Shown here: positions 4,506 through 11,390 of the stretch, in pieces | Position numbering within the stretch: the first letter of the stretch is position 1 | Layout: each line of letters opens with the position of its first letter | Source: an uncultured Lachnospiraceae bacterium | GTDB taxonomy: Bacteria; Bacillota; Clostridia; Lachnospirales; Lachnospiraceae | NCBI GenBank assembly: GCA_910585075.1 | Contig: CAJUED010000078.1 | Span: 1-12,127 of the forward strand | Direction: 5' to 3' | Length of the DNA: 12,127 bases | Program-made: the position numbers and the translations under genes | The notes under the pieces: model-generated | Database searches by the model: none | Seen by the model: the letters and a program-made list of their open reading frames with translations, nothing else | Told to the model about the DNA's origin: nothing

Positions 4506-5735
4506 ATGAGAAGAAAAACAGTCGCGCTTTTGTTGGCACTGACATTGTGCCTTTCCTTGCTGTCTGCCTGTGGAGCGGACAGCAAGCCGGACGGGGAGCC
4601 GTCAACAGCCGGAAACACTTCCAGCCCCACAGAGCAGCAGCCAGCAGAGAAGCAAGAGGAACAACCGTCACAAGAGCCGGAGCAGACGGAGCCGGAGGAA
4701 TCCGAGGAACCCACGCAGGAGCCGGAGCCGGAAAACAATGCGGGGACGGAATTTCTTGCACTCTTGCAGGAGGAATGGAACAACGGATTTGTCGAGGGCG
4801 AGGGGCCGAGGCGTACCTATTTTAACAACAGGAAATTTTTCCTCTTGAATGGGGTTGTCTATATTCTCGGTGATATGGATTATTCCAGCGAATACGTTTC
4901 CAGTTATTATACTTATAACATTGCAACAAAAGAATTTAGCGAAGCCATTTCGCCGGATGTGCGTCGCACTAATGACCAAATAGTTTCTTTTATGGATGGC
5001 AACCACTACTATATGAATTGTGGATGGGAGGAACAAAACGAAATCAAATTTGGGTGTATAGCGGTTGATAGCAATAGTGCAGTTCTCAATTCGTGTGCGG
5101 TGCAAAGTGACTGGAACACTTTCTATGCTTTTTTTGAGAAGGGTATTTTAGCTGTTTCTACCTTGGATAATAGTATTGAACCTGTATTCCTGTCCTATGA
5201 CCTTGAAAAAATTGCAGATATTCCCTATCCTCAAAAGGAAATTGAACATGGATTAACGGAGCCTGTATATCTGTGGTTCCATAATAGCACAGCCTTTGCC
5301 GCAGATGGAACATTATATGTGAAAGCTGATTCTTCTCTTTATCGGCTTAATACAGATACCTGTGAATGGGAAAATATAGGCAGTGCTCCATCCCTTGGTG
5401 AGGGTACTTCTTTTTGGGGGAAATACCTTTCCTGGAAGGACGGCGTTTATGATCGCGTTACGGGAGAACAGGTTTTTGAATACGGCGAATTGTATCCCGC
5501 CGTTAATAATAAAAGCGGTTTGTGCTACTTTGGAGGCGATAAATACCTTGGGTGCAAAAATAATGAATACAGATGGGTAAGCCTTACCGATTTGAGCATG
5601 TCAGACCCCTTACCCTTCCCGGAGGGAAAAGATGTTGTTGTCCTGAACGATACCTATTGTGCATATGAGGACAGTTACGGCTGGTTCCTTTGGAATTACA
5701 ACACAGGCACCGAAGAAACGATAAAGACGAAATAA
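4506..5735 (+). CDS. Secreted lipoprotein with acidic linker and propeller-like C-terminal domain
   Basis: A 409-aa exported lipoprotein of unknown function. The start is ATG 4506, which has GAGGG 7 nt upstream and gives a textbook signal peptide: MRRK, a Leu-rich core, then lipobox L19-S20-A21-C22, so the mature protein should be anchored to the outer face of the membrane. Residues 23 to about 80 form a Glu/Pro/Gln/Ser/Thr-rich linker partly encoded by imperfect GAGCCGGA repeats. The rest has repeated short motifs of the form Tyr-x-Tyr-Asn or Leu-x-x-Leu-(Asn/Thr)-Thr followed by Trp or Glu and an Ile strand (for example YTYNIATKEF, LYRLNTDTCEW, LWNYNTGTEE), suggestive of a beta-propeller or kelch-like fold; I recognise no named family. 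It is monocistronic with its own promoter and strong terminator, divergent from mob-rep. Surface lipoproteins are common cargo or entry-exclusion-type proteins on mobile elements, but nothing here proves such a role. Confidence 0.85.
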   Translation: MRRKTVALLLALTLCLSLLSACGADSKPDGEPSTAGNTSSPTEQQPAEKQEEQPSQEPEQTEPEESEEPTQEPEPENNAGTEFLALLQEEWNNGFVEGEGPRRTYFNNRKFFLLNGVVYILGDMDYSSEYVSSYYTYNIATKEFSEAISPDVRRTNDQIVSFMDGNHYYMNCGWEEQNEIKFGCIAVDSNSAVLNSCAVQSDWNTFYAFFEKGILAVSTLDNSIEPVFLSYDLEKIADIPYPQKEIEHGLTEPVYLWFHNSTAFAADGTLYVKADSSLYRLNTDTCEWENIGSAPSLGEGTSFWGKYLSWKDGVYDRVTGEQVFEYGELYPAVNNKSGLCYFGGDKYLGCKNNEYRWVSLTDLSMSDPLPFPEGKDVVVLNDTYCAYEDSYGWFLWNYNTGTEETIKTK

Positions 5736-5741
5736 GCTGTT

Positions 5742-5780
5742 ACCGCGCCCGTCAGGTAAAACCTGATGGGCGCGGTTTTT
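5742..5780 (+). terminator. Strong intrinsic terminator after the lipoprotein gene
   Basis: A 16-bp stem with one G-T pair (5742-5757 with 5761-5776), tight loop, and five T (5776-5780), starting 7 bp after the stop codon. Canonical. Confidence 0.9.
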
Positions 5781-5843
5781 CTGTGGAGCCAATGTGGGAC
5801 AAATGCGTCAATATAACTTTTTTGCAAAATGTTTATAAATAAA

Positions 5844-5885
5844 TTGTCAAAATAGCTTGACAAAATGTTATTTTAGCGGTACAAT
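5844..5885 (+). promoter_or_regulatory. Promoter with overlapping inverted repeat, upstream of the recombinase genes
   Basis: TTGACA (5857-5862), 17-bp spacer, TACAAT (5880-5885): close to consensus. The -35 box is the right half of an inverted repeat TTGTCAA (5844-5850) / TTGACAA (5857-5863) with a 6-bp centre, the layout of a repressor operator. The transcript would start near 5892 and first meet the 53-aa gene. Confidence 0.7.
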
Positions 5886-5929
5886 AAAGGTGTCAGAATA
5901 AGTATAGTTTATTTGAAAGGAGCCGCAGC

Positions 5930-6091
5930 ATGAAAGTAAAGGATTGGGACATTAAGAGGCATATAAAAGACGATTTTTATCTTGTCGAAGCTCCAGCCCC
6001 GTGGGGAGAGGTAGCGTTGCACAAGGAAAAAATCCGGGAGCATCTTGACATTGATGAAAAGGAATTGAACGAAATTTTAGCACAAATCTGA
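5930..6091 (+). CDS. Small 53-aa protein of unknown function
   Basis: ATG 5930 to TGA 6089-6091 encodes 53 residues beginning MKVKDWDIKR and ending LNEILAQI. AAAGGAG lies 7 nt before the start, and a near-consensus promoter precedes it, so it is very likely translated. The sequence is charged, with a Trp-rich centre (VEAPAPWGEV) and a C-terminal helix rich in Glu/Lys/Leu; no signal peptide or membrane segment is visible. I do not recognise a family. As the first gene before a serine recombinase, under a promoter with an operator-like repeat, it could be a small regulator or a recombination cofactor, but that is a guess from position. Confidence 0.68.
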   Translation: MKVKDWDIKRHIKDDFYLVEAPAPWGEVALHKEKIREHLDIDEKELNEILAQI

Positions 6092-6117
6092 TTGAAGCAT
6101 TGAGCCACACAAATAAA

Positions 6118-6179
6118 TAGACCTCTTGCGAAAGTCAGAATCAGATTAAAGATAAAGATTCTATTTTGCAAGAGGTCTA
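6118..6179. repeat. 12-bp perfect inverted repeat just before the resolvase gene
   Basis: TAGACCTCTTGC (6118-6129) is the exact complement of 6168-6179; a second pair AGAATC/GATTCT (6137-6142, 6157-6162) is nested inside. It lies between the 53-aa gene and the resolvase start at 6198, without a T-run. It could be a recombinase-binding site, an operator, or an RNA hairpin that limits translation of the resolvase. Confidence 0.65.
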
Positions 6180-6197
6180 CTGTATTTAGGGGGAACA

Positions 6198-6872
6198 ATG
6201 GGAAACTATTACAGCTACATGCGCATTTCAACCAATACGGAGCGGCAGAACTTCGCCAGACAGAAAAAGTCTCTGGAAAGGTATGCAGCGCAACACGATA
6301 TTGAATATTTGATTGAGTTTACCGAGGAAAAGTCGGCGAAAAATTTTGAGGACAGGAAAGAGTTTTGCAAGCTCGACAAGCTACTACAAAGCGGCGATAC
6401 AGTCGTTTTTAAGGATTTGTCAAGATTCACGCGGGAAGCCGAAAATGGCTATAAAAAATATATGGAATGGCTTGGGCGTGGTATCAACATCGTTTTTCTG
6501 GACAATCCCACCGTATCAAGCGACTATATCCGGCAGTTAATGAATACAGCGGAAAGTCAGGATTTAGTCACCAAGACCGCTCTGGAAGGTACAATAAAAC
6601 TGCTGCTCATTGTGGAGCTTGACCGGGCGGAGCAGCAGCGGCGGTATATCTCAAAGGCCATCAAGGACGGTATCGCGGCGAGTGATAAAAGAAGCGGACG
6701 GAAAAAAGGTGCATTGGACAAAATGACCGATGAATTACAGCATGATTTAGAGCTTTACATGCATGACAGAAACATTTCACAGAAATCTGTGATGGAAAAG
6801 CATGATATCAGCCGGAATACGTTGAAAAAGTATGTAAAGATACTTGCAGTAAGAAAGCCGGAGCTCTTTTAG
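6198..6872 (+). CDS. Small serine recombinase (resolvase/invertase type)
   Basis: A 224-aa recombinase that should cut and exchange DNA through a phosphoserine link. The N-terminal domain shows Y7-x-R9-x-S11 (YMRIS), with S11 as the likely nucleophile, and KDLSRFTRE (72-80), the counterpart of the conserved D-x-x-S-R motif of the catalytic pocket. A long helix follows (about 125-155), and residues 193-216 (ISQKSV through LKKYVKIL) form a helix-turn-helix as in resolvases that bind their own sites. At 224 aa it is a little longer than Tn3-type resolvases. The start at 6198 has AGGGGG only 4 nt upstream; no better ATG precedes it. It probably resolves dimers or inverts a segment, while the larger downstream recombinase handles integration. 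The 6118-6179 repeat is the nearest candidate site. Confidence 0.88.
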   Translation: MGNYYSYMRISTNTERQNFARQKKSLERYAAQHDIEYLIEFTEEKSAKNFEDRKEFCKLDKLLQSGDTVVFKDLSRFTREAENGYKKYMEWLGRGINIVFLDNPTVSSDYIRQLMNTAESQDLVTKTALEGTIKLLLIVELDRAEQQRRYISKAIKDGIAASDKRSGRKKGALDKMTDELQHDLELYMHDRNISQKSVMEKHDISRNTLKKYVKILAVRKPELF

Positions 6873-6878
6873 CACAGA

Positions 6879-6983
6879 GCCGAAAGGCAGTCAAGGCACC
6901 GGCTACGCCTCGCCTGCGGCGGCCTTGACTGCCTTCCGGCCCTGCGCTTGTGGGTAATCAAGAGGTGCTGACGCACCTCCGGC
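6879..6983 (+). repeat. GC-rich hairpin cluster between the two recombinase genes
   Basis: A large stem pairs 6879-6897 with 6922-6940 (one mismatch; core AAGGCAGTCAAGGC), looping out 24 GC-rich bases. GAGGTGC-TGAC-GCACCTC (6962-6979) and a GGCC pair follow. Neither has a T-run. It could be recombination sites, an mRNA processing structure, or a stabilised 3' end for the resolvase transcript. Confidence 0.55.
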
Positions 6984-7048
6984 CAAAGAGGCCCAACACA
7001 AATTTTGATACTTGTGAAAACGACAAAATGTGAAAGGAGCAGATAACA

Positions 7049-8671
7049 ATGGCGAACAAAATGAAAGGTTTCCAACGGAATCCGGGAAATGTGGCTTTTT
7101 GCTACTACCGTTATAGCTCTGACGCACAGCGGGATGTTTCCATCGACCAGCAACGGCAAGCCGCCCATGAGTACGCAGAGCAACACGGTTATATTATCCC
7201 GCCGGAATGTGAATTTGAAGACAGAGGCATCACAGGAACTACGACAGACAGGCCGGGATTGCAGCTCATGCTTTACAAGGCGAAACATATGCGCCCCGCC
7301 TATTTGATTCTTTGGAAGCTGGACAGGCTTTCCCGCGAGGTACATGATTCTTTTATCATTGACGCGCAGTTGCGGGATTCCGGCGTTCAGATCGTTACCG
7401 TTGCCGAGGTACTGCCGGAAGATGAAGGCTTGCGTTATGCGATTCAGGGGTTATATGCTTCTATGGCCCACAATTTTATTGTGAACCACCGCAGCAACGT
7501 AATGAGGGGACTGAACTATAACGCTGAAAACGCATTATATAACGGCATAAAGATTTTAGGATATGCCGGGAAGCAAAACGAAAAGTATGAAATCGACCCA
7601 GAAACTGCGCCGATTGTTCGGAAAATCTTTACGGATTATGTGAAGGGAAAGCCTCTGCAAAAGATAGCCAATGAGCTAAATGAAAGCGGGCTTAGAAGCA
7701 CGCAGGGCAATCCGTTCGTGGTGAACTCTTTGAATAATATTCTCCGCAACAGGGCCTATATTGGCGAATATCGTTATGGTGAGCATATCATTCCGGGGGG
7801 AATGCCTCAAATTATCAGCCTTGAATTATTCGACGCTGCCGGGAAGAAGCTGGAAAAGAACCGGCGTGGAGGAAGAAAGCCGAGCCAAGAAGATATTGAG
7901 TTTTGGCTTACAGGCCATATATACTGTGGCGAATGCGGCGCTCCCCTTCATGGGATTTCCGGGACGAGTAAGACCGGGAGCATCTATTACTATTACACAT
8001 GCTTACAGCATAAGAAAAAGGCGTGTAAAATGAGAAATCAGCCCAAAGAGAAGATTGAAGCCATCGTAAGATATACCCTTGACCGAATGCTTGAAGATTC
8101 TGCGTTGAGGCTGTTTATTGCGAAACTCTGCTTTGATTATTACGAGGACAGCAAAAGCGATGATAAAGGAGCCTATCTGGAATCGCTGAAAAGCAAGTTG
8201 AAAGATGTTGAGGGCAAATTGCAGAACTTTGTGAAAGCCATTAGCGCGGGAATTTTCAACGAAACTGTTCAGCAGGCCATGAGCGAGTTAGAGAGCCAGA
8301 AGCATTTATTGAAAGAGCAGATTGAAGCGGAAGAACTGCGGGAAAAATACGATATAAAACTTGATACCATCGTAAAATACTTTGAAGGTTTTGTCGGCAA
8401 TCTGGACAACGAGCAGTTGCGGAAACATGTGCTTGACATTTTTGTTGACAAGATATATATTTACAAGGAGAAAATGGTTATCACATTCCATTTTACGGAT
8501 GACAAACAGGAATTGTCTTATGAAGATACTCTTGAAATGTTAGAAAATCATGGGTATCTGATGGACTGCGTGAATGACCCGGAGGCGCACACTGTTTATA
8601 GTCCGACGGTAGCAAAAATGATGGAAAGCATTATCAATGTGGGAGGCGCAGACCCCGATTTTTTTCTGTGA
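7049..8671 (+). CDS. Large serine recombinase (site-specific integrase/excisionase of the element)
   Basis: A 540-aa recombinase of the large serine type used by phages and conjugative or mobilisable elements to integrate and excise. Domain order is standard. A resolvase-like catalytic domain spans about 15-150: Y19-x-R21-x-S23 with S23 the likely nucleophile, and LDRLSRE at 91-97. The recombinase domain (PF07508 type) spans about 165-265, with the usual IVRKIFTDYVKG and LNNILRNRAYIGEY motifs. A zinc ribbon follows with C293, C296, C318 and C326. Next comes a Lys/Glu/Leu coiled coil (about 365-430), the part that controls direction of recombination, and a C-terminal tail. The length is in the normal range and all key residues are present, so it looks intact. 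AAAGGAG precedes the ATG by 8 nt. It follows the resolvase by 176 bp of hairpin-rich DNA. Confidence 0.93.
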   Translation: MANKMKGFQRNPGNVAFCYYRYSSDAQRDVSIDQQRQAAHEYAEQHGYIIPPECEFEDRGITGTTTDRPGLQLMLYKAKHMRPAYLILWKLDRLSREVHDSFIIDAQLRDSGVQIVTVAEVLPEDEGLRYAIQGLYASMAHNFIVNHRSNVMRGLNYNAENALYNGIKILGYAGKQNEKYEIDPETAPIVRKIFTDYVKGKPLQKIANELNESGLRSTQGNPFVVNSLNNILRNRAYIGEYRYGEHIIPGGMPQIISLELFDAAGKKLEKNRRGGRKPSQEDIEFWLTGHIYCGECGAPLHGISGTSKTGSIYYYYTCLQHKKKACKMRNQPKEKIEAIVRYTLDRMLEDSALRLFIAKLCFDYYEDSKSDDKGAYLESLKSKLKDVEGKLQNFVKAISAGIFNETVQQAMSELESQKHLLKEQIEAEELREKYDIKLDTIVKYFEGFVGNLDNEQLRKHVLDIFVDKIYIYKEKMVITFHFTDDKQELSYEDTLEMLENHGYLMDCVNDPEAHTVYSPTVAKMMESIINVGGADPDFFL

Positions 8672-8786
8672 GGTGTTCGACTTCTTTTGATTCGATTCCA
8701 CTTATTCAATGTATTTTATGGTACTTATAGTCAGATGGGATTATGCTGGCATCTAAATTTATGGATGCTGGCGGAACGGAGGATTT

Positions 8787-8933
8787 ATGTCAGTATTTAA
8801 GAGCTATTTGAGACAGCTTATCAGGCAATTAAAAGCATTGCAGAAAGCGAATAAAGAAGGAAATAAAGAAGAAGTGGAAAGAATTATCGATGAGCTTTTA
8901 AAAGATGCTCAGGATGGCTTGGAGGACGATTAG
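8787..8933 (+). CDS. Small 48-aa helical protein after the large recombinase
   Basis: ATG 8787 to TAG 8931-8933 encodes 48 residues beginning MSVFKSYLRQ and ending DGLEDD. GGAGGA lies 3-4 nt upstream, slightly close but usable. The product is basic and amphipathic at its N-terminus (Leu/Arg/Gln/Lys), has KEGNKEEV as a turn, and ends in an acidic helix, so it looks like a two-helix hairpin. It starts 115 bp after the recombinase stop and before the shared terminator at 8973-9005. Small proteins beside large serine integrases can be recombination directionality factors, but such factors share no sequence signature, so this remains positional inference. I do not recognise the family. Confidence 0.65.
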   Translation: MSVFKSYLRQLIRQLKALQKANKEGNKEEVERIIDELLKDAQDGLEDD

Positions 8934-8972
8934 CGGATAATTGACTTGATTTTTTCATATAATTTACAGAGT

Positions 8973-9005
8973 AAAAACGATACCATGAAAAGGTGTCGTT
9001 TTTTT
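8973..9005. terminator. Bidirectional intrinsic terminator after the recombinase operon
   Basis: AAAAACGATACC (8973-8984) pairs with GGTGTCGTTTTT (8992-9003), one G-T pair, with T to 9005 on the right and A on the left. It ends the transcript of the two recombinase genes and the 48-aa gene. Confidence 0.8.
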
Positions 9006-9022
9006 ATGCACAGGGCCGCACA

Positions 9023-9180
9023 CACGCAAAATTGCGTGGGAGATTTGCCGCTTTGCGGCCTGCGGCCTGCGCGGCGAGCAGGGGAAGTAACCTTCCCTAC
9101 TCGATTGCTTGACTGCAATAACCCAACATGCGAAGCGGGCTTATATTTAGTATGCGGGAAATGGAATGGTCACGCTTCGC
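9023..9180. repeat. Cluster of small palindromes downstream of the recombinase operon
   Basis: Within 160 bp there are CACGCAA-AA-TTGCGTG (9023-9038), GCCGC-TTT-GCGGC (9047-9059), an imperfect hairpin around GGGAAG-TAAC-CTTCCC (9075-9103), and a wider pair GCGAAGCG/CGCTTCGC (9130-9137, 9173-9180). No coding frame with a ribosome site is present. An attachment site for the large recombinase would be expected in this stretch, but I cannot pick out its core without the partner site. Confidence 0.45.
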
Positions 9181-9201
9181 GAGTCATTTAATTGATAAAA
9201 A

Positions 9202-9239
9202 AGCGGATGACATTTTGAAAGTCATCCGCTGCCGTTTTT
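9202..9239. terminator. 10-bp hairpin, terminator-like on both strands
   Basis: AGCGGATGAC (9202-9211) and GTCATCCGCT (9221-9230) pair over 9 nt. Rightward, five T follow after 4 nt (9235-9239). Leftward, the stem runs straight into six T, which is the better terminator. No minus-strand gene seen here needs it; it may protect the element from transcription coming in from the right. Confidence 0.6.
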
Positions 9240-9303
9240 ATTCCGTAGATAGTATATAACATACCATACCACAAAGAAAAAGTCTAGTCTTTTTTTATTT
9301 CTT

Positions 9304-9312
9304 TGTTATACT
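9304..9312 (+). promoter_or_regulatory. Possible extended -10 promoter for the ABC operon
   Basis: TGT-TATACT at 9304-9312 has the TGn extension and a good -10 box, but only a poor -35 (TAGTCT at 9285-9290, 16-bp spacer). It lies about 115 bp before the ATPase start. The rest of 9240-9426 is AT-rich without other clear signals. Confidence 0.4.
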
Positions 9313-9426
9313 TTCTTTGTAACCGGAAAATGGAGATGGGGAAACCATATAAAGTTAAAAACATAACACAATTCAACATATTAAGCAATGGCGATTCTTC
9401 ATCCACAATATAGCAAGGAGGTTATC

Positions 9427-10401
9427 ATGATTGAGTTTCAGAACATTTGCAAAACCTATCGTGTGGCGAAGCGGCAGGCAGGGTTTAAGAATGCCGTAAA
9501 ATCCCTGTTTTCCCGGGAGTATGAGACCATACATGCCTTAGACAACGTGAGCTTTCGCATTGAGGACGGCGATATTATCGGGTATATCGGGCCCAACGGA
9601 GCGGGAAAAAGCACTACCGTAAAGGTAATGTGCGGTATTCTCACTCCGGACAGCGGCGTTTGTGTGGTGAACGGAAAAGTCCCATGGAAGGAGAGGGCAG
9701 CCCATGTAAAGGATATCGGCGTGGTATTCGGGCAGCGCAGCCAGCTGTGGTGGGATGTGCCGGTAATCGACAGTTTTGAACTTCTGCGGGATATGTACAA
9801 AATTGATGAAAAGCGGTACAGGTGCAATCTGGATGAACTTACCCGGCTTTTGGATCTTAGTGAGCTCTTAAAAACCCCTGCAAGAAATTTAAGTCTGGGG
9901 CAAAGAATGAGATGTGAAATTGCGGCGCCGCTGTTACATGACCCCAAGGTGCTTTTTCTGGATGAGCCGACTATTGGACTGGATGCGGTTTCCAAAATCG
10001 CAGTGAGAAATTTTATCAAAAAAATCAATGAGGAGAAGGGCACCACCATTGTGCTTACCACCCATGACATGCTGGATATTGAAGCGTTAACAGAGCATAT
10101 TCTCCTGTTAGGCCATGGAAAGATTTTATTGGATGGAAATCTGGAAGAACTGAAAAGGAGAACTTCCACGGACAAGAAAATAACTGTGAAATATACAGGG
10201 AATGTTCCTGAGATTTCTAAAGGGATGAAGCTTACGGAGTCCAGGGAGAACCAGCTTACAGTATCCATTGATCCCCGTATTGTGCCGGTATCTGCTGCTA
10301 TAGCGGCTTTTGCCGCCCAGACAGATTTGCTGGATGTTTCCGTTACCGATATTTCCACCGAAGAAGTGGTGGCAGCCCTCTATAAGGAGTATCACATATG
10401 A
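9427..10401 (+). CDS. ABC transporter ATP-binding protein (COG4586 type)
   Basis: A 324-aa ATPase that powers a two-permease exporter-like complex at the membrane. All nucleotide-binding motifs are intact: Walker A GPNGAGKST (55-63), Q-loop Q103 in VFGQRSQLWWD, signature LSLGQ (155-159), Walker B VLFLDE (175-180), D-loop GLD and H-loop H213. The LSLGQ variant and the GQRMRCEIAAPLLHDPK stretch are typical of the ATPases paired with DUF990 permeases (COG4587 and COG3694), as here. The C-terminal 90 residues form a regulatory-type extension. The start at ATG 9427 has AAGGAGG 6 nt upstream; the frame continues 13 codons further up without a ribosome site. Its stop overlaps the next start (ATGA at 10398-10401), so translation is probably coupled. 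The substrate is unknown; related systems are annotated as uncharacterised exporters. It looks chromosomal rather than part of the mobile module. Confidence 0.92.
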   Translation: MIEFQNICKTYRVAKRQAGFKNAVKSLFSREYETIHALDNVSFRIEDGDIIGYIGPNGAGKSTTVKVMCGILTPDSGVCVVNGKVPWKERAAHVKDIGVVFGQRSQLWWDVPVIDSFELLRDMYKIDEKRYRCNLDELTRLLDLSELLKTPARNLSLGQRMRCEIAAPLLHDPKVLFLDEPTIGLDAVSKIAVRNFIKKINEEKGTTIVLTTHDMLDIEALTEHILLLGHGKILLDGNLEELKRRTSTDKKITVKYTGNVPEISKGMKLTESRENQLTVSIDPRIVPVSAAIAAFAAQTDLLDVSVTDISTEEVVAALYKEYHI

Positions 10402-11330
10402 GACCATTACATACGAAGTTTTCGCGAATAAAATCTATACATAAAAAATCTTCGAGAAAGGAATCTTCAGATAAGATATCTACACAATGGAAATCTAGCC
10501 AAAGAAAGTTCTTTTGTAAGAAATCTTTTAATATGAAGGTTTACCTGTCGCTTTTGCGAATCCGCATGATTAACGGCCTGCAATACCGTGCGGCAGCCCT
10601 CGGATCCGTGATAAACCGATTTTGCTGGGGGTTCATGGAAATACTTGCTTTTTCAGCCATCCACCAGTCAGGAGGGAATTTCTCCATGACATTCTCCCAG
10701 ACCGTTTCCTATATCTGGATACAGCAGGCTTTCCTTCGCATGTACAATGTGATTGACGGGGATGATGAGATAGAGGCGGCCATTAATGACGGCTCTATCG
10801 CCTATGAATTGACCCGTCCTATGAACCTGTATGGAAATTGGTTTACCAGATGTATGGCAAACAGACTATCACCGACTTTGTTAAATTGCCTGCCGGTGCT
10901 TATTCTCGTCATGGTGATACCGGAGCCCTGGAGGCTTCACTTTCCCGGACTGATGACAACAGTACTGTTTCTGATATCTACAGTGCTGGCTCTTGGAGTG
11001 GTGGGAACCATCGCCATGTTGATGCACATCACCATGTTTTATACGACTTCTCAGAGGGGAACAAAAATTATTGGGCGGGCTGTAACCAGCTTTTTTGCAG
11101 GCGGGCTGATTCCACTGCCTTATTTCCCGGAAGCCTTTCAAAGGCTTGTAAACCTATTGCCCTTTGCAGCCACTCAAAGTACCCCGCTTCTGATTTACAG
11201 CGGTTCCCTGACCGGGCAGGACGCAGTCTTTGCTATGGGTCTGCAGGTGCTGTGGCTGGCAGTTCTGGGAACCTTCGGATACTATGTCATGGACAGAACT
11301 TTAAAGAGAGTTGTGGTACAGGGTGGCTGA
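10398..11330 (+). CDS. ABC-2/DUF990 permease (COG4587 type) with repeat-built N-terminal extension
   Basis: A 310-aa integral membrane permease with about six hydrophobic segments after residue 60, partner of the ATPase upstream. RIRMINGLQYRAAALGS followed by a GFMEILAF segment, the middle stretch DDEIEAAINDGSIAYELTRP and the late GLIPLPYFPEAFQ segment are the familiar landmarks of this family. Relatives normally begin near the internal Met46 (MKVYLSLLRIRM). Here the ATG at 10398 has a strong AAGGAG 8 nt upstream and overlaps the ATPase stop, while Met46 (10533) has no ribosome site, so the longer form is the better call. The extra 45 residues are mostly eight Lys/Ser-rich five-residue units (KSIHK, KSSRK, ESSDK and so on), encoded by a degenerate 15-bp tandem repeat. 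The extension is basic and would sit in the cytoplasm under the positive-inside rule. Confidence 0.87.
   Translation: MRPLHTKFSRIKSIHKKSSRKESSDKISTQWKSSQRKFFCKKSFNMKVYLSLLRIRMINGLQYRAAALGSVINRFCWGFMEILAFSAIHQSGGNFSMTFSQTVSYIWIQQAFLRMYNVIDGDDEIEAAINDGSIAYELTRPMNLYGNWFTRCMANRLSPTLLNCLPVLILVMVIPEPWRLHFPGLMTTVLFLISTVLALGVVGTIAMLMHITMFYTTSQRGTKIIGRAVTSFFAGGLIPLPYFPEAFQRLVNLLPFAATQSTPLLIYSGSLTGQDAVFAMGLQVLWLAVLGTFGYYVMDRTLKRVVVQGG
10416..10535 (+). repeat. Eight degenerate 15-bp tandem units inside the permease gene
   Basis: Units start at 10416 and every 15 bp to 10521. The TCT serine codon is the second codon in six of the eight (the others have TTT or TTC), the first codon is AAA/AAG in six, and the fifth is often AAA or AAG. 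Being a multiple of three, the array keeps frame and encodes a pentapeptide repeat of the form Lys-Ser-x-x-Lys. Confidence 0.75.
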
Positions 11331-11390
11331 ACAAAGGGAGGCTTCGGCTTGCATGAGCTGATGTGCCAGCAGAGAAAGGAAGATGATGAT

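Noticed and set aside
4207..4783. Minus-strand frames of 184 and 158 codons opposite the lipoprotein start
   Set aside because: They are Cys/Ser/Pro-rich antisense reads of the signal peptide and acidic linker, with no ribosome site.
9456..10358. 300-codon open frame on the minus strand opposite the ABC ATPase
   Set aside because: The plus strand carries all ABC motifs intact; the minus frame is Ser/Phe-rich, as expected of an antisense shadow, and has no ribosome site.
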